64,000 bases of DNA, from contig CP061031.1 in assembly GCA_014490595.1 (NCBI GenBank), positions 310,001 to 374,000 of the forward strand. Reading direction: 5' to 3'. Positions 17,733 to 26,730 of this stretch are shown in pieces. A model generated the notes under the pieces. It searched no databases, had not been told where the DNA came from, and worked only from the letters and a program-made list of their open reading frames with translations. Numbering within the stretch: position 1 is the first letter of the stretch; each line of letters starts with the position of its first letter. The translations under genes and the position numbers were made by a program. Source of the stretch: Corynebacterium wankanglinii. GTDB lineage: Bacteria > Actinomycetota > Actinomycetes > Mycobacteriales > Mycobacteriaceae.

Positions 17733-18418
17733 GGCAGCCTCCTAGCAACGAGCCCGTCGGCGAGGATGTTCACGCCGTTGATCAAACTCTGCCCCTTGGA
17801 CATGGAGTATTCGGTGTAGAGGATGTCCACCGGCTCCTCGTCCACGCGCCAGCCCTGCTTGTCAATCATGGTGACAATCTCGGAGGCGTGGGACATCCCG
17901 TTCATGCGGATGTTCATCTCCTCGGCGACCTTGCGGTTGAAGGCGCGCAAGCCGTTGTGCGCGTCGGAGAGCCCGAGCCGCTTCGTGCGCGGGGAAAGCA
18001 TCACCACCGTCTTCAGCACCAGGCGCTTGATCCACGGCACCTGCGAGTTGTCTTGGCCGGCGAAGCGGGTACCCACGATGATGTCCACCGGCTCGGTGCG
18101 CAGCCGCTCGATCATGCGCACCACGTCTTTGACTTGGTGCTGCCCGTCAGCGTCGAACGTGACGAAGAACTCGGCGCCGGGCTGGGCGCGGGCGTACTCC
18201 ACGCCGGTCTGGATCGCCGCGCCCTGGCCGAGGTTGACCGGGTGGTCCACCAGGTGGGCGCCCGCGGCGCGGATCTGGGCCGCGGAGTTGTCGCGGGAGC
18301 CGTCGTTGACCGCCACGATGTTGGGGAAGGTCTCGCGGGCGCGGGAAAGCACGTCGAAAATGACCGTGCCCTCGTTGTAGCAGGGCACAATCAGCCAGGT
18401 GTCGTCGAATCCGCTCAT
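17729..18418 (-). CDS. GT2 glycosyltransferase, dolichyl-phosphate-mannose-synthase-like
   Basis: 229 residues. GT-A fold signatures: LIVPCYNEGTVIFDVL, VNDGSRDNS, TFDADGQHQVKD (DxD metal site) and GTRFAGQDN. There are no transmembrane helices, so it is probably a membrane-associated polyprenyl-phosphate sugar transferase working with the coupled DUF2304 protein. Donor and acceptor unknown; the neighbourhood of dTDP-rhamnose genes points to envelope polysaccharide. Confidence 0.88.
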   Translation of the reverse strand: MSGFDDTWLIVPCYNEGTVIFDVLSRARETFPNIVAVNDGSRDNSAAQIRAAGAHLVDHPVNLGQGAAIQTGVEYARAQPGAEFFVTFDADGQHQVKDVVRMIERLRTEPVDIIVGTRFAGQDNSQVPWIKRLVLKTVVMLSPRTKRLGLSDAHNGLRAFNRKVAEEMNIRMNGMSHASEIVTMIDKQGWRVDEEPVDILYTEYSMSKGQSLINGVNILADGLVARRLP

Positions 18419-18431
18419 GTCGCCCGTTAGG

Positions 18432-19229
18432 TTACCCCTCGCGGTGGAACAAAGCGGCGTACACGCGCCGCAACAAACCTGTGGGAAGCGCTCGGTATGC
18501 GGAGCGTGCCGCCAGGTTGAACGCGGCGCGCGGGCGAGAAACCAGCCCGTACGCGACTAGGTTGCGCTGCATTTGGGCCTCGGCGGCGAACATCTCCCGG
18601 CCGGTGCGGCGGGAGAACTGCGCGTCGGTGACCTGGAAGTCCGTCAGCGCCTCCGGGAGGTTGCGCACTTGCCAGCCGCCGGCGATCAGCCGCGCGTACA
18701 GGTCGTAGTCCTCCATGAAGTGCACGTCGCGGTACCCGCCGACCTGCTTGGCCGCGCGGGTGCGCAGCATCACCGACGGGTTGTTCACCGGCGAGTTCAT
18801 CTTCGCGTACGCGTGCGGGTCTTCCGGTAGTGCGCGCACCTTGCCGGTGTCGCCCGGCTGCCGCGTGAACTCCTCGACGGCGGTGCCCAGCGCCCCGCAC
18901 TTCGGGTGAGCCTCCAGGTACGCCAGTTGCCGGGCGAAACGCTCGGGCTTGGCGGCGTCGTCGGAGTCGAGGCGCGCGGTGTAGTCGGAATCGATCGTCG
19001 ATAAGCCTGCCTGCGATGCCGGGCCCGCGCCCACGTTTTCCTCCAGCCAAATCACTCGGGCATCCTGCCTCTCGACGACCCTTCGAACCCTCTCCGGCAC
19101 CGGCCCATCCACCACGATGACTAGCTCGTCCGCCGGTCGGGTCTGCGCCGCAAGGGAGTCGAGTGCGCGGGCGAGGTCGTCCGCGTCCGTGCCGTGGTAG
19201 ACGGTCACCAGCGCCGTAATCGTGGTCAT
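18432..19229 (-). CDS. GT2 family glycosyltransferase
   Basis: 265 residues. TALVTVYHGTDADDLARALD at the N-terminus, LDSDDAAKP as the DxD motif, and FMEDYDLYARLIAGG as the ED..LW-like catalytic region of rhamnosyl/galactosyl GT2 enzymes. Located between a toxin-antitoxin-like pair and another GT2 in one minus-strand run with rmlA, rmlCD and rmlB, so transfer of rhamnose or another sugar to a cell-wall glycan is likely; exact substrate not visible. Confidence 0.88.
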   Translation of the reverse strand: MTTITALVTVYHGTDADDLARALDSLAAQTRPADELVIVVDGPVPERVRRVVERQDARVIWLEENVGAGPASQAGLSTIDSDYTARLDSDDAAKPERFARQLAYLEAHPKCGALGTAVEEFTRQPGDTGKVRALPEDPHAYAKMNSPVNNPSVMLRTRAAKQVGGYRDVHFMEDYDLYARLIAGGWQVRNLPEALTDFQVTDAQFSRRTGREMFAAEAQMQRNLVAYGLVSRPRAAFNLAARSAYRALPTGLLRRVYAALFHREG

Positions 19230-19232
19230 CGG

Positions 19233-19460
19233 TTACGCGGCGCTGGTATCGAGGTAGTGGGCGATTGCGGCCTCAATTATGGACAGGTCGCTTGTACCTT
19301 CTTCGCGCGCCCGCGCCTGCACCCTTTCGGCAAGCGCAGGCGGCAACATGTCCACAAGACCGGGACCCCATGACACTTCCGCAGCGCGGATGCGTTCGTC
19401 CGACCAACCGCGTTCAAAATCCTGTGCCTTCCGCATCTCTTCCGGGGTCACTTCGTCCAC
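19233..19460 (-). CDS. Putative antitoxin (ribbon-helix-helix-like)
   Basis: 75 residues. The C-terminal half PPALAERVQARAREEGTSDL followed by an AAIAHYL segment resembles a CopG/ribbon-helix-helix dimer domain, preceded by an acidic helical region suited to toxin binding. Its start overlaps the upstream gene by 13 bp, the usual layout of a type II toxin-antitoxin pair, here toxin first. The call rests on size, overlap and fold pattern rather than a certain family match. Confidence 0.55.
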   Translation of the reverse strand: MDEVTPEEMRKAQDFERGWSDERIRAAEVSWGPGLVDMLPPALAERVQARAREEGTSDLSIIEAAIAHYLDTSAA

Positions 19461-19705
19461 AATCCTTCCAAGTAACGTTTACGGGCTGCCATGGCGTGGA
19501 AAATTTTCGCTGAGCCATCAGCGTATATTTCCCCGCCGATTTCCAACAGCCTGGCGTTTGAATCGAATCCGATCCGAATTACTTTAAGCGGCTCGTCTCT
19601 TTCGATGAACTGCTTGACGTAGCGCTCCCACGCACGCAGGATGTATTCGGGCTGAATCCCATGTTTTTGAGCCGATGGCAAAATTTGTGGAGACTGCGAA
19701 GCCAC
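19448..19705 (-). CDS. Putative toxin of a type II toxin-antitoxin pair
   Basis: 85 residues. The pattern KHGIQPEYILRAWERYV, then VIRIGFDSNARLLEIGG, then IFHAMAARKRYLEGL matches small actinobacterial proteins annotated as toxin components (helix, then beta strands with a final HAMxAR motif). It begins 4 bp after the corrected rmlA stop and overlaps the antitoxin-like gene. Mechanism (for example RNase) is not readable from sequence. Confidence 0.5.
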   Translation of the reverse strand: MASQSPQILPSAQKHGIQPEYILRAWERYVKQFIERDEPLKVIRIGFDSNARLLEIGGEIYADGSAKIFHAMAARKRYLEGLWTK

Positions 19706-19708
19706 GGG

Positions 19709-20571
19709 CTAGTCCCTTGCTGCGTCGATGAGGTAGCGGCCGTAGCCGGATTTCAGCACCTGGCTGCCCAGCGCCTCCAGCTGGGTGGCGTCGATGAAGC
19801 CTTCGCGGTAGGCCGCCACCTCGGGCGAGCCATGACGGTGCCGGTGCGTTTTTGCAGTACCTCGACGTACGCGCTGGCCTCACTCATCGAGTCGATGGTG
19901 CCGGTGTCTAGCCACACATCTCCCCGGTGCAGCCGGTGGACCTTTAAGTCGCCGCGGTCCAGGTACACCTCGTTGACGGAGGTGATCTCCAGCTCCCCGC
20001 GCGCGGAGGGTTCGATGGATTTGGCAATGTCCACCACGTTGTTGTCGTAGAAGTACAGCCCCACCACAGCGAAGTTCGACTTCGGCGCGGACGGTTTTTC
20101 CTCGATGGACAGCGCCATGCCGGAAGCATTGAACTCGACCACGCCGTAACGCTGCGGGTCCGAGACCTCGTAGGCGAAGATCGCCCCGCCCTCGATATCG
20201 CGGATCTGGCCGAGTACCTCCGTGATGCCGTTGCCGTCGAAGATGTTGTCGCCGAGTACCAGCGCCACCGAGTCATCGCCGATGAACTCCTCGCCGATCA
20301 AAAACGCCTGCGCCAGGCCCTCCGGCTTCGGTTGCTCGGCGTAGTGGAGCATGATGCCGAGGCGTGAGCCGTCGCCAAGCAAACGCTCGAAATTCGGGCG
20401 GTCCTCCGGCGTGGTGATGATCAGGATCTCGCGGATACCCGCGCTGATCAGGGTGGATAGCGGGTAATAGATCATCGGCTTGTCGTAGATGGGCATGAGC
20501 TGCTTCGAAATGCCCTGGGTGATCGGGTACAGGCGCGTGCCCGAGCCGCCAGCGAGGATGATGCCCTTCAT
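19709..20571 (-). pseudogene. rmlA: Glucose-1-phosphate thymidylyltransferase, frameshifted near the C-terminus
   Basis: Makes dTDP-glucose from glucose-1-phosphate and dTTP, the first step to dTDP-rhamnose. Start [20 protein letters not shown] is the nucleotide-binding signature; GDNIFDG and [20 protein letters not shown] are also present. The uninterrupted frame ends at 19753 with a nonsense tail ([14 protein letters not shown]). Adding one base near 19830 restores [20 protein letters not shown] and a natural end LIDAARD with stop at 19709-19711, giving the family length of about 287 residues. Most likely a sequencing error because the shifted frame is perfectly conserved. Confidence 0.9.
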
Positions 20572-20617
20572 GCCTGCGAAGTGTAGTTGGCCCGGGTGGG
20601 GGAGAAGGTTCCCACAT

Positions 20618-20671
20618 ACATAACACCCAACTTCCCACAGTGTTATGTAAGTGGGAAGTTGGGTGTTAAGT
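20618..20671. repeat. 54-bp direct repeat containing an 18-bp-stem hairpin, copy 1
   Basis: Identical to 21934-21987. Contains a perfect inverted repeat TAACACCCAACTTCCCAC (20621-20638) and its complement (20651-20668) around a 12-nt loop. The 5' ACATAACA can also pair with TGTTATGT in the loop, so two folds compete. Lies between the AAA_4 remnant and rmlA. Confidence 0.95.
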
Positions 20672-20676
20672 CGTTC

Positions 20677-21937
20677 CTACCTCGTCTTCCGGTAGCGCTG
20701 CCGAGGGCTTCTCAACGGCTCCGTCACTTCAGCTGCCCCCTCGCGCAGAAGCTGGTTCAGGCTCTTCTGTACCGCAGTCCGGCTGAGCCCAGTCGCTTCT
20801 TTGAGTTCGGTGGTCGACCACGAAACTCGTTCTTGGAGCAGACGCGATACCTGCTCATATGCGGTTTCGTGGGTTTCTGTCGCCGTGACCTTGCGCTTGT
20901 GGAAGGTTACCGTGAAGTGTGTCAGCGTGTTGGAAAATTCAGGCGGTGGCATCAGTGCGTCCGCTGTCGCGGATCGCATAACTGCGATCCCGGTTCCCCG
21001 ATTCTCGGCCACCGTGCCACCGCCCGAGTATTGCATGTCTTCCAAGAAGGTCGACAGCAATTGGTTTCTTGATGTGGATACTCCCGGCTGACCGAGGTTG
21101 TCGGGGGTCACTCCGCCGAAAAGCCCACCAGGGTTAGAAATCTGGAGTCTGTCCACGTACATGTCAATTTGGACGGGAGTGCCCAGGGCTGAGGGGAGTA
21201 GTCGCGGTGCATTAAGGCGTTTACCAGCGCTTCTCGGATAGCTACCGGCGGGTAGTCAGGCACATCTTTCCTGAACACCCCTTCGATCAAACCGGCGGTG
21301 CGCATGTTCTTTTCTACTAGACGCACACCTTCCTCAACCATTTCGGGAATGGGGCCTGTAATTCGTGCGCTGTCCAGAAGCCGGAATCCTTCCGTGACGT
21401 CTCCCTTACCGGTGCCCGGGTAGAGCGCAAAAGTTACTGTGAGGCGCGGGTAGAACTGCTGCGGGTAGTCCCCCATGGTGAGCAGTGAGGCGAGAGTGGG
21501 TTTGTCCTCGCGGAGCACCTGTAGTCGTCGCAATGCAGTGGGCATCCCATCTGCGAATGTCTTCTCGCGAGCAGCCTGCTGCTTCTCGGTGTAGCGGGAT
21601 AGGGACGTTTCATCCAGATCGCCGAGCGAGGCTTCGGGCACGGGTTCACGGTCCCACGACGGCTGCCCCTTGTTTTCCACGATCCGGTCCACTTCGTATG
21701 GTGTGAGCCTGCGCTCACTTTCGCCGGCCCGGATGTAGCTGCCTTTGTACAGTCCGCGTTCGGTGACGTAACAGGGCTTGTCCCGCAGCTCCATTTCTTG
21801 AACTTCTGCGACTAGAACCTGCCCTGACTCGAAGGGAAACACTGCAATTTCGGGCCTGACTGGGGGAGTGAGCTGCTCGCAGCGCGAAGCTGGTTGATAA
21901 TTTCCGCCAGGTCGTCTTGAAGCATAACACTCAACAT
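20677..21937 (-). pseudogene. AlbA_2/AAA_4-type ATP-binding transcriptional regulator remnant
   Basis: The middle part (VAEVQEMELRDKPCYVTERG, GSYIRAGESERRLTPYEVDR, REALVNALMHRDYSPQ) and the C-terminal winged helix (SRLLQERVSWSTTELKEATG) are typical of actinobacterial AAA_4/AlbA_2 proteins related to RecG-like regulators. Start codons at 21937 or 21925 open a frame reading MLQDDLAEIINQLR, the expected N-terminus, but the ~80-residue DNA-binding AlbA core is missing and the frame changes. A second frame break lies near 21189, where one added base joins HRDYSPQ to LGTPVQIDMYVDRLQIS. Hence not functional as written. It is flanked exactly by the two 54-bp hairpin repeats. Confidence 0.75.
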
Positions 21938-21987
21938 AACACCCAACTTCCCACAGTGTTATGTAAGTGGGAAGTTGGGTGTTAAGT
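21934..21987. repeat. 54-bp direct repeat containing an 18-bp-stem hairpin, copy 2
   Basis: Identical to 20618-20671. Stem 21937-21954 with 21967-21984, loop 12 nt. The stop codon of the upstream rmlCD gene (21982-21984) and the first ATG of the AAA_4 remnant (21935-21937) both lie inside it, so the repeat links the two genes. A further GTGTTATG lies just outside toward the remnant. Confidence 0.95.
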
Positions 21988-23292
21988 TGCCACGTACAAC
22001 GCCAGCGCCGCGCGCCAGTTTGTGGGCGCGAACCCGGTGGCCTTGATCTTGTCCAGCGAGAGCGTGGATTCGCGCGGCCGCGGCGCCTCCGCCCCGAACT
22101 CGGCGGCGTACTCATCGGTGGTCACGGGGTGCACGTCCGCCGGGTCGCCGCCGACGGCGATGAACACGGCCATGGCGATCTCGTCGCGCGTGACGGCGTC
22201 GCCGTCGGAGGAGATGTTGTACACGCCGTACTCCGCGCCCGTGCTCAGCAGGTGGGCGATCCCCTTCGCCAGGTCTTCGGCCCAGGTGGGGCGCCCGCGC
22301 TGGTCGCACACTACCTTCGGCGCTACGCCGCGGTCGGCCAGGTCGGCCATCACGGACATGAAGTTGCGCCCGTCGCCGAACACCCAGCTCGTGCGCACCA
22401 CGTAGTGCTTGCGCGCCACCTGCGCGGCGGTCTCGCCCGCAGCTTTGGACGCCCCGTAGGCGCTCAGCGGTGACGGCGTCTCGGCCTCGTCGTGGACCTC
22501 GACGGCGCCGTCGAAGATGTAGTCGCTGGAGACATGCACGAGCGTGAGGTCGTGCTCATTGCTTATCGACGCCAACTTCGCCACCCCCGCCGCATTCACC
22601 GACCATGCCCCAGCCCGGTCGTTCTCCGCACCGTTGACGTCGTTGTACGCGGCGCAATTCACTATCGCCCAGTAGTTTTCCCACGCCATCTCGGGCGGGT
22701 TGGCGATGTCGAACTCGTCGTGGCCCACGAAGTGCGCCTGCTCGTCTGACCAGATTCGGCGCAGGGCCCGGCCGAGCTGGCCGTTGGCGCCGGTGACGAG
22801 GATGCGGCGTGGGGGCAGCGGAGCGGCGTCGATAAGCATGGGGTGCTCGAGGTCTTTCGCCGACAGCTCGGTGGGGTCAAGCGGCCAGTCGATTTCCTTG
22901 TACGAGCAGAACGCGCCGCCGGGGGAGTAGCGCTGGTTGACCAGGTAGATGTAGGTGGTGTTGTCCTCCAGCGCCTGGAAGCCGTTGGCCACGCCGCGGG
23001 GGACGAACACGGCGGTGTCCGGCCCGATCTCGCAGGTGAACTTCTCGCCGAACGTGGCGGAGCCTTCGCGCATGTCCACCCACGCGCCGAACACGCGGCC
23101 CGTGGCCACGGAGACCCACTTGTCCCACGGCTCGGCGTGCATGCCGCGGGTGGCGCCGCGGCGGGCGTTGAAGCTGACGTTGTGCTGCTTCGGGGTGAGT
23201 TTCTGGCCGGACCAGTTCTCTTTGAACCAGCCGCGGTTGTCCTGGTGGACGGTAAGTGTGTGGACCTCCAGGCCCTCGATGGTGGTTTCCAT
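21982..23292 (-). CDS. rmlCD: Fused dTDP-4-keto-6-deoxyglucose 3,5-epimerase / dTDP-4-dehydrorhamnose reductase
   Basis: 436 residues from ATG 23292, which follows GGGG at 8 nt. Residues 1-165 are an RmlC cupin (HQDNRGWFKENW, ARRGATRGMHAEPWDKWV, VFVPRGVANGFQ); residues 175-436 are an RmlD short-chain reductase (ILVTGANGQLGRALR, VSSDYIFDG, YGASKAAGE, VRTSWVFG). The fusion catalyses the last two steps to dTDP-L-rhamnose, used for the arabinogalactan linker, and is characteristic of corynebacteria. Its stop lies inside the 54-bp hairpin repeat. rmlB ends 2 bp upstream, so the genes are coupled. Confidence 0.95.
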   Translation of the reverse strand: METTIEGLEVHTLTVHQDNRGWFKENWSGQKLTPKQHNVSFNARRGATRGMHAEPWDKWVSVATGRVFGAWVDMREGSATFGEKFTCEIGPDTAVFVPRGVANGFQALEDNTTYIYLVNQRYSPGGAFCSYKEIDWPLDPTELSAKDLEHPMLIDAAPLPPRRILVTGANGQLGRALRRIWSDEQAHFVGHDEFDIANPPEMAWENYWAIVNCAAYNDVNGAENDRAGAWSVNAAGVAKLASISNEHDLTLVHVSSDYIFDGAVEVHDEAETPSPLSAYGASKAAGETAAQVARKHYVVRTSWVFGDGRNFMSVMADLADRGVAPKVVCDQRGRPTWAEDLAKGIAHLLSTGAEYGVYNISSDGDAVTRDEIAMAVFIAVGGDPADVHPVTTDEYAAEFGAEAPRPRESTLSLDKIKATGFAPTNWRAALALYVAT

Positions 23293-23293
23293 C

Positions 23294-24283
<990 letters not shown>

Positions 24284-24296
24284 TTACCTTACCCAG

Positions 24297-25475
24297 CTAC
24301 CGCGTCAAACCCGCCAGGTGCACGAGCGCGCCGACGATGGGCCCGGCAAACAGCGCCGCGACCACGGTGGTGGTGACACCCCACGGCGCGAGGAAGAGCA
24401 CTGCGAAGGCGGTGGCGGTGGCGGCGAGCCAACCGGCCACGTAAAACGCGTGCCGTTCCAGCGCGAGCACGGCTACGCCGGTGATCATGAGCATGCCCAT
24501 GAACGCGGACGCGAAGGTGAGAAGGCCGAGCGTGAGGCCGTCGACAAACAGCTCCGGCTTGTACGCCACACGCAGGATCCAGGGGCCGACGAGCCACGCG
24601 GCGGCAAACCCCACCAGACCCACGCCGAGGATTGCTGCGACCGGCGCCGCAAGGGCCCTGTAGACGCGCCCGCGATGCTCGACGAAGCGCACCACTAGCA
24701 CGGACTGGAACCGCTGCAGCGGCACGAGCACGGGCGCGCGGGTGAGCATGACGGCGTTGTTGATGGCGGCCACCGCCGCGCCCGAGGTAGCCGCGGGAAA
24801 CGCCGCAGACGCCGCGGTGGGAAAGCCCGTGATCAGGGCAGCGGAGGCTCCGGAAGCGACCATGGCGGAGGCGACGCGGCGCACAAACGTTGCGCGGTCC
24901 ACGTCCAGGGTCACACGCACCGGTGCGAGCGCGAGGATGAGCGCCCAGCTCAACGCGCCGATGACGGTGATGACAAGGAACTCCACCAGCCCGCCGCCAA
25001 ACGCCCACACCACCACGGCCAGCACGAGCCTGACGCCGGAATCCAGGGCCACCAGCCCCGCGTAGCGGTTCCACAAACCGGCACCGCTTAAGATCCCGGA
25101 CAGCACCGCCTGGAAGGCGTAGCTGAGCAGCCCGAACGCCAGCAGCGCCGTCGCCGTGCCGGGATGGCTGGGCACGATCCGGCCCATGCCGGCGAAGCCG
25201 GCGGCCAGCACCACCGCGGCAAGCACCGCGCCAACTGCGGCGCCGAGCTTCCACGGGTTCGCGGTGCCGCGCACCTTGGTCTCCCGGGACGCGGCCACGG
25301 CGCGGGTGGTCTCCTGCGTGATGCCGTCAATGAGCCCCGTGGCCGCGAAGAACAGGCCCCAAAACGCCAGGAAGTAGTTGTAGCCGAGCTGCGCGTCCAG
25401 GGCCCAGCTGGCAATCCACATGACCACGAAGCCGCTGGCCGCGGCGAAGATAGTGGCCAGGGAGAGGTTTCTCAC
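24297..25475 (-). CDS. Polysaccharide flippase-like multispanning membrane protein (MOP/Wzx type)
   Basis: 392 residues from GTG 25475 (VRNLSLATIFAAASGFVVMW). About ten to twelve hydrophobic helices with LLSYAFQAVLSGILSGAG and a central MLTRAPVLVPLQRFQS segment fit an oligosaccharide flippase. The GTG overlaps the TGA of the upstream M1 peptidase (GTGA), giving 4-bp translational coupling; the much longer open frame upstream is arginine/proline-rich antisense-type sequence and is rejected. It sits directly upstream of rmlB and likely moves a lipid-linked rhamnose-containing glycan. Confidence 0.82.
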   Translation of the reverse strand: MRNLSLATIFAAASGFVVMWIASWALDAQLGYNYFLAFWGLFFAATGLIDGITQETTRAVAASRETKVRGTANPWKLGAAVGAVLAAVVLAAGFAGMGRIVPSHPGTATALLAFGLLSYAFQAVLSGILSGAGLWNRYAGLVALDSGVRLVLAVVVWAFGGGLVEFLVITVIGALSWALILALAPVRVTLDVDRATFVRRVASAMVASGASAALITGFPTAASAAFPAATSGAAVAAINNAVMLTRAPVLVPLQRFQSVLVVRFVEHRGRVYRALAAPVAAILGVGLVGFAAAWLVGPWILRVAYKPELFVDGLTLGLLTFASAFMGMLMITGVAVLALERHAFYVAGWLAATATAFAVLFLAPWGVTTTVVAALFAGPIVGALVHLAGLTR

Positions 25476-26719
25476 GGGCACTCCGGCAGCTCGGGGTGGT
25501 TTACCCACGCGTCGAGTACGTCGCCGACCGCCACGCCCTGGCGCGCAAACGCGTTGACCAGGTCGAAGGGCTCCACCACGCCGTGGGCGCCGCGGGCGAC
25601 GTAGTCGCGCACGGCGGCGAAGAAGGCGGGGTCGCCTGCGGTACGCCGCAGCGCATGGAGCGTGATGGCGCCGCGCTTGTACACGCGGTCGTCGAACATG
25701 TCGCGAGGCCCCGGGTCTTTCAGCGTGAAGTGCATGGGGGCGATCTTGGCGTAATGGGTGCGCACGGAGGCGTCGATAGGCATCTGCCCCGAAAAATCCG
25801 CCCACAGCCACTCCGCGTAGCAGGCGAAACCCTCGTTGAGCCAGATGTCCTCCCACTGCGCGATGCCGAGCGAGTTGCCGAACCACTGGTGCGCGAGCTC
25901 GTGCGCGATGAGGCGCTCGTTGCCCCGCAGGTGGTTGACGCCAAAGATGGACAGACCTTGGGCCTCCAAGGGGATTTCCAGCGCGTCTTCGTGCACGACC
26001 ACCTGGTAGTCCTCGAAGGGGTAGGGGCCGAAGACGGTTTCGAAGTAGTCCAGCATCGCCTGCTGCTTATCCAGATCGCCCACCGGCGTGTTCGGCGGCA
26101 GCCACGCCATGGTGTTGCGGCCCAGCGCCTCGCGGTGGAACTGGCCCACCTGCACCGTGGCCAGGTAGGTGGCCATCGGGCGGGCGGTGGTGTTGGTCAC
26201 CGCGACGTAGCCGCGGTCTGCGCGCACGTTGAAACTGTAGGTGGCCTTTTCATCCGGGGTGTCGTCGCACGGGAACCATGAGGGCGCGCCATCCGGCTGG
26301 TTGGCGGTCAGCGCACCGTTTCCTAGCTCCTCCCAGCCCAACATGCCCCAGGCGGTGCGCCGCGGGCGCGGGGTGCCGGCGTAGCGGATGGCTAGCTGCA
26401 GCTCCGTATCCACCGGTATGAACTGGTCGAAGGTGATGCGCAACTTACCGCCGGACTGGCGGTAGCGCTTGACGCCGAAACCCGAGCTAGCCTCGACGTT
26501 TCGCACCGTCAGTCCCGACGTCAGATCCAGCGTGAGGTGGTTGAGCTCGCGCCAGGTGGTCAGCGTCAGCGTCGCTACCGCGTCGAGGCGGTTCGGTGCC
26601 ACCTTGTAGTCGAAGTTCAGGTCGTAGTGCGTGACGTGGAAGCCGAGGTTGAACTCCACGCCGGTGTAGCGGTCGCGGGTGCCGGGGATGGGTGTGGAGC
26701 GCAGCCTGAGGTTTCTCAT
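25472..26719 (-). CDS. M1 family metallopeptidase (short form)
   Basis: 415 residues from ATG 26719 (MRNLRLRSTPIPGTRDRYTG). Zinc site HELAHQWFGNS plus the third ligand in WLNEGFACYAEW; substrate motif is LEAQGLSIFG rather than the GAMEN of classical aminopeptidase N, as in other short actinobacterial M1 enzymes. It lacks the large C-terminal helical domain, hence the short length. No signal peptide, so cytoplasmic. Downstream of an S9 peptidase and coupled to the flippase gene. Confidence 0.88.
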   Translation of the reverse strand: MRNLRLRSTPIPGTRDRYTGVEFNLGFHVTHYDLNFDYKVAPNRLDAVATLTLTTWRELNHLTLDLTSGLTVRNVEASSGFGVKRYRQSGGKLRITFDQFIPVDTELQLAIRYAGTPRPRRTAWGMLGWEELGNGALTANQPDGAPSWFPCDDTPDEKATYSFNVRADRGYVAVTNTTARPMATYLATVQVGQFHREALGRNTMAWLPPNTPVGDLDKQQAMLDYFETVFGPYPFEDYQVVVHEDALEIPLEAQGLSIFGVNHLRGNERLIAHELAHQWFGNSLGIAQWEDIWLNEGFACYAEWLWADFSGQMPIDASVRTHYAKIAPMHFTLKDPGPRDMFDDRVYKRGAITLHALRRTAGDPAFFAAVRDYVARGAHGVVEPFDLVNAFARQGVAVGDVLDAWVNHPELPECP

Positions 26720-26730
26720 CGCGGGGAAGT

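Noticed and set aside
20618..21987. CRISPR array suspected from the repeated hairpin
   Set aside because: Only two copies 1.3 kb apart with a gene between them, no regular spacers and no cas genes.
25476..25886. N-terminal extension of the flippase ORF
   Set aside because: Arginine/proline-rich antisense of the M1 peptidase; the GTG at 25475 with 4-bp overlap is the supported start.
25472..26719. M1 peptidase called inactive because GAMEN is missing
   Set aside because: The zinc ligands are intact and the LEAQG-type replacement is usual in short actinobacterial members.
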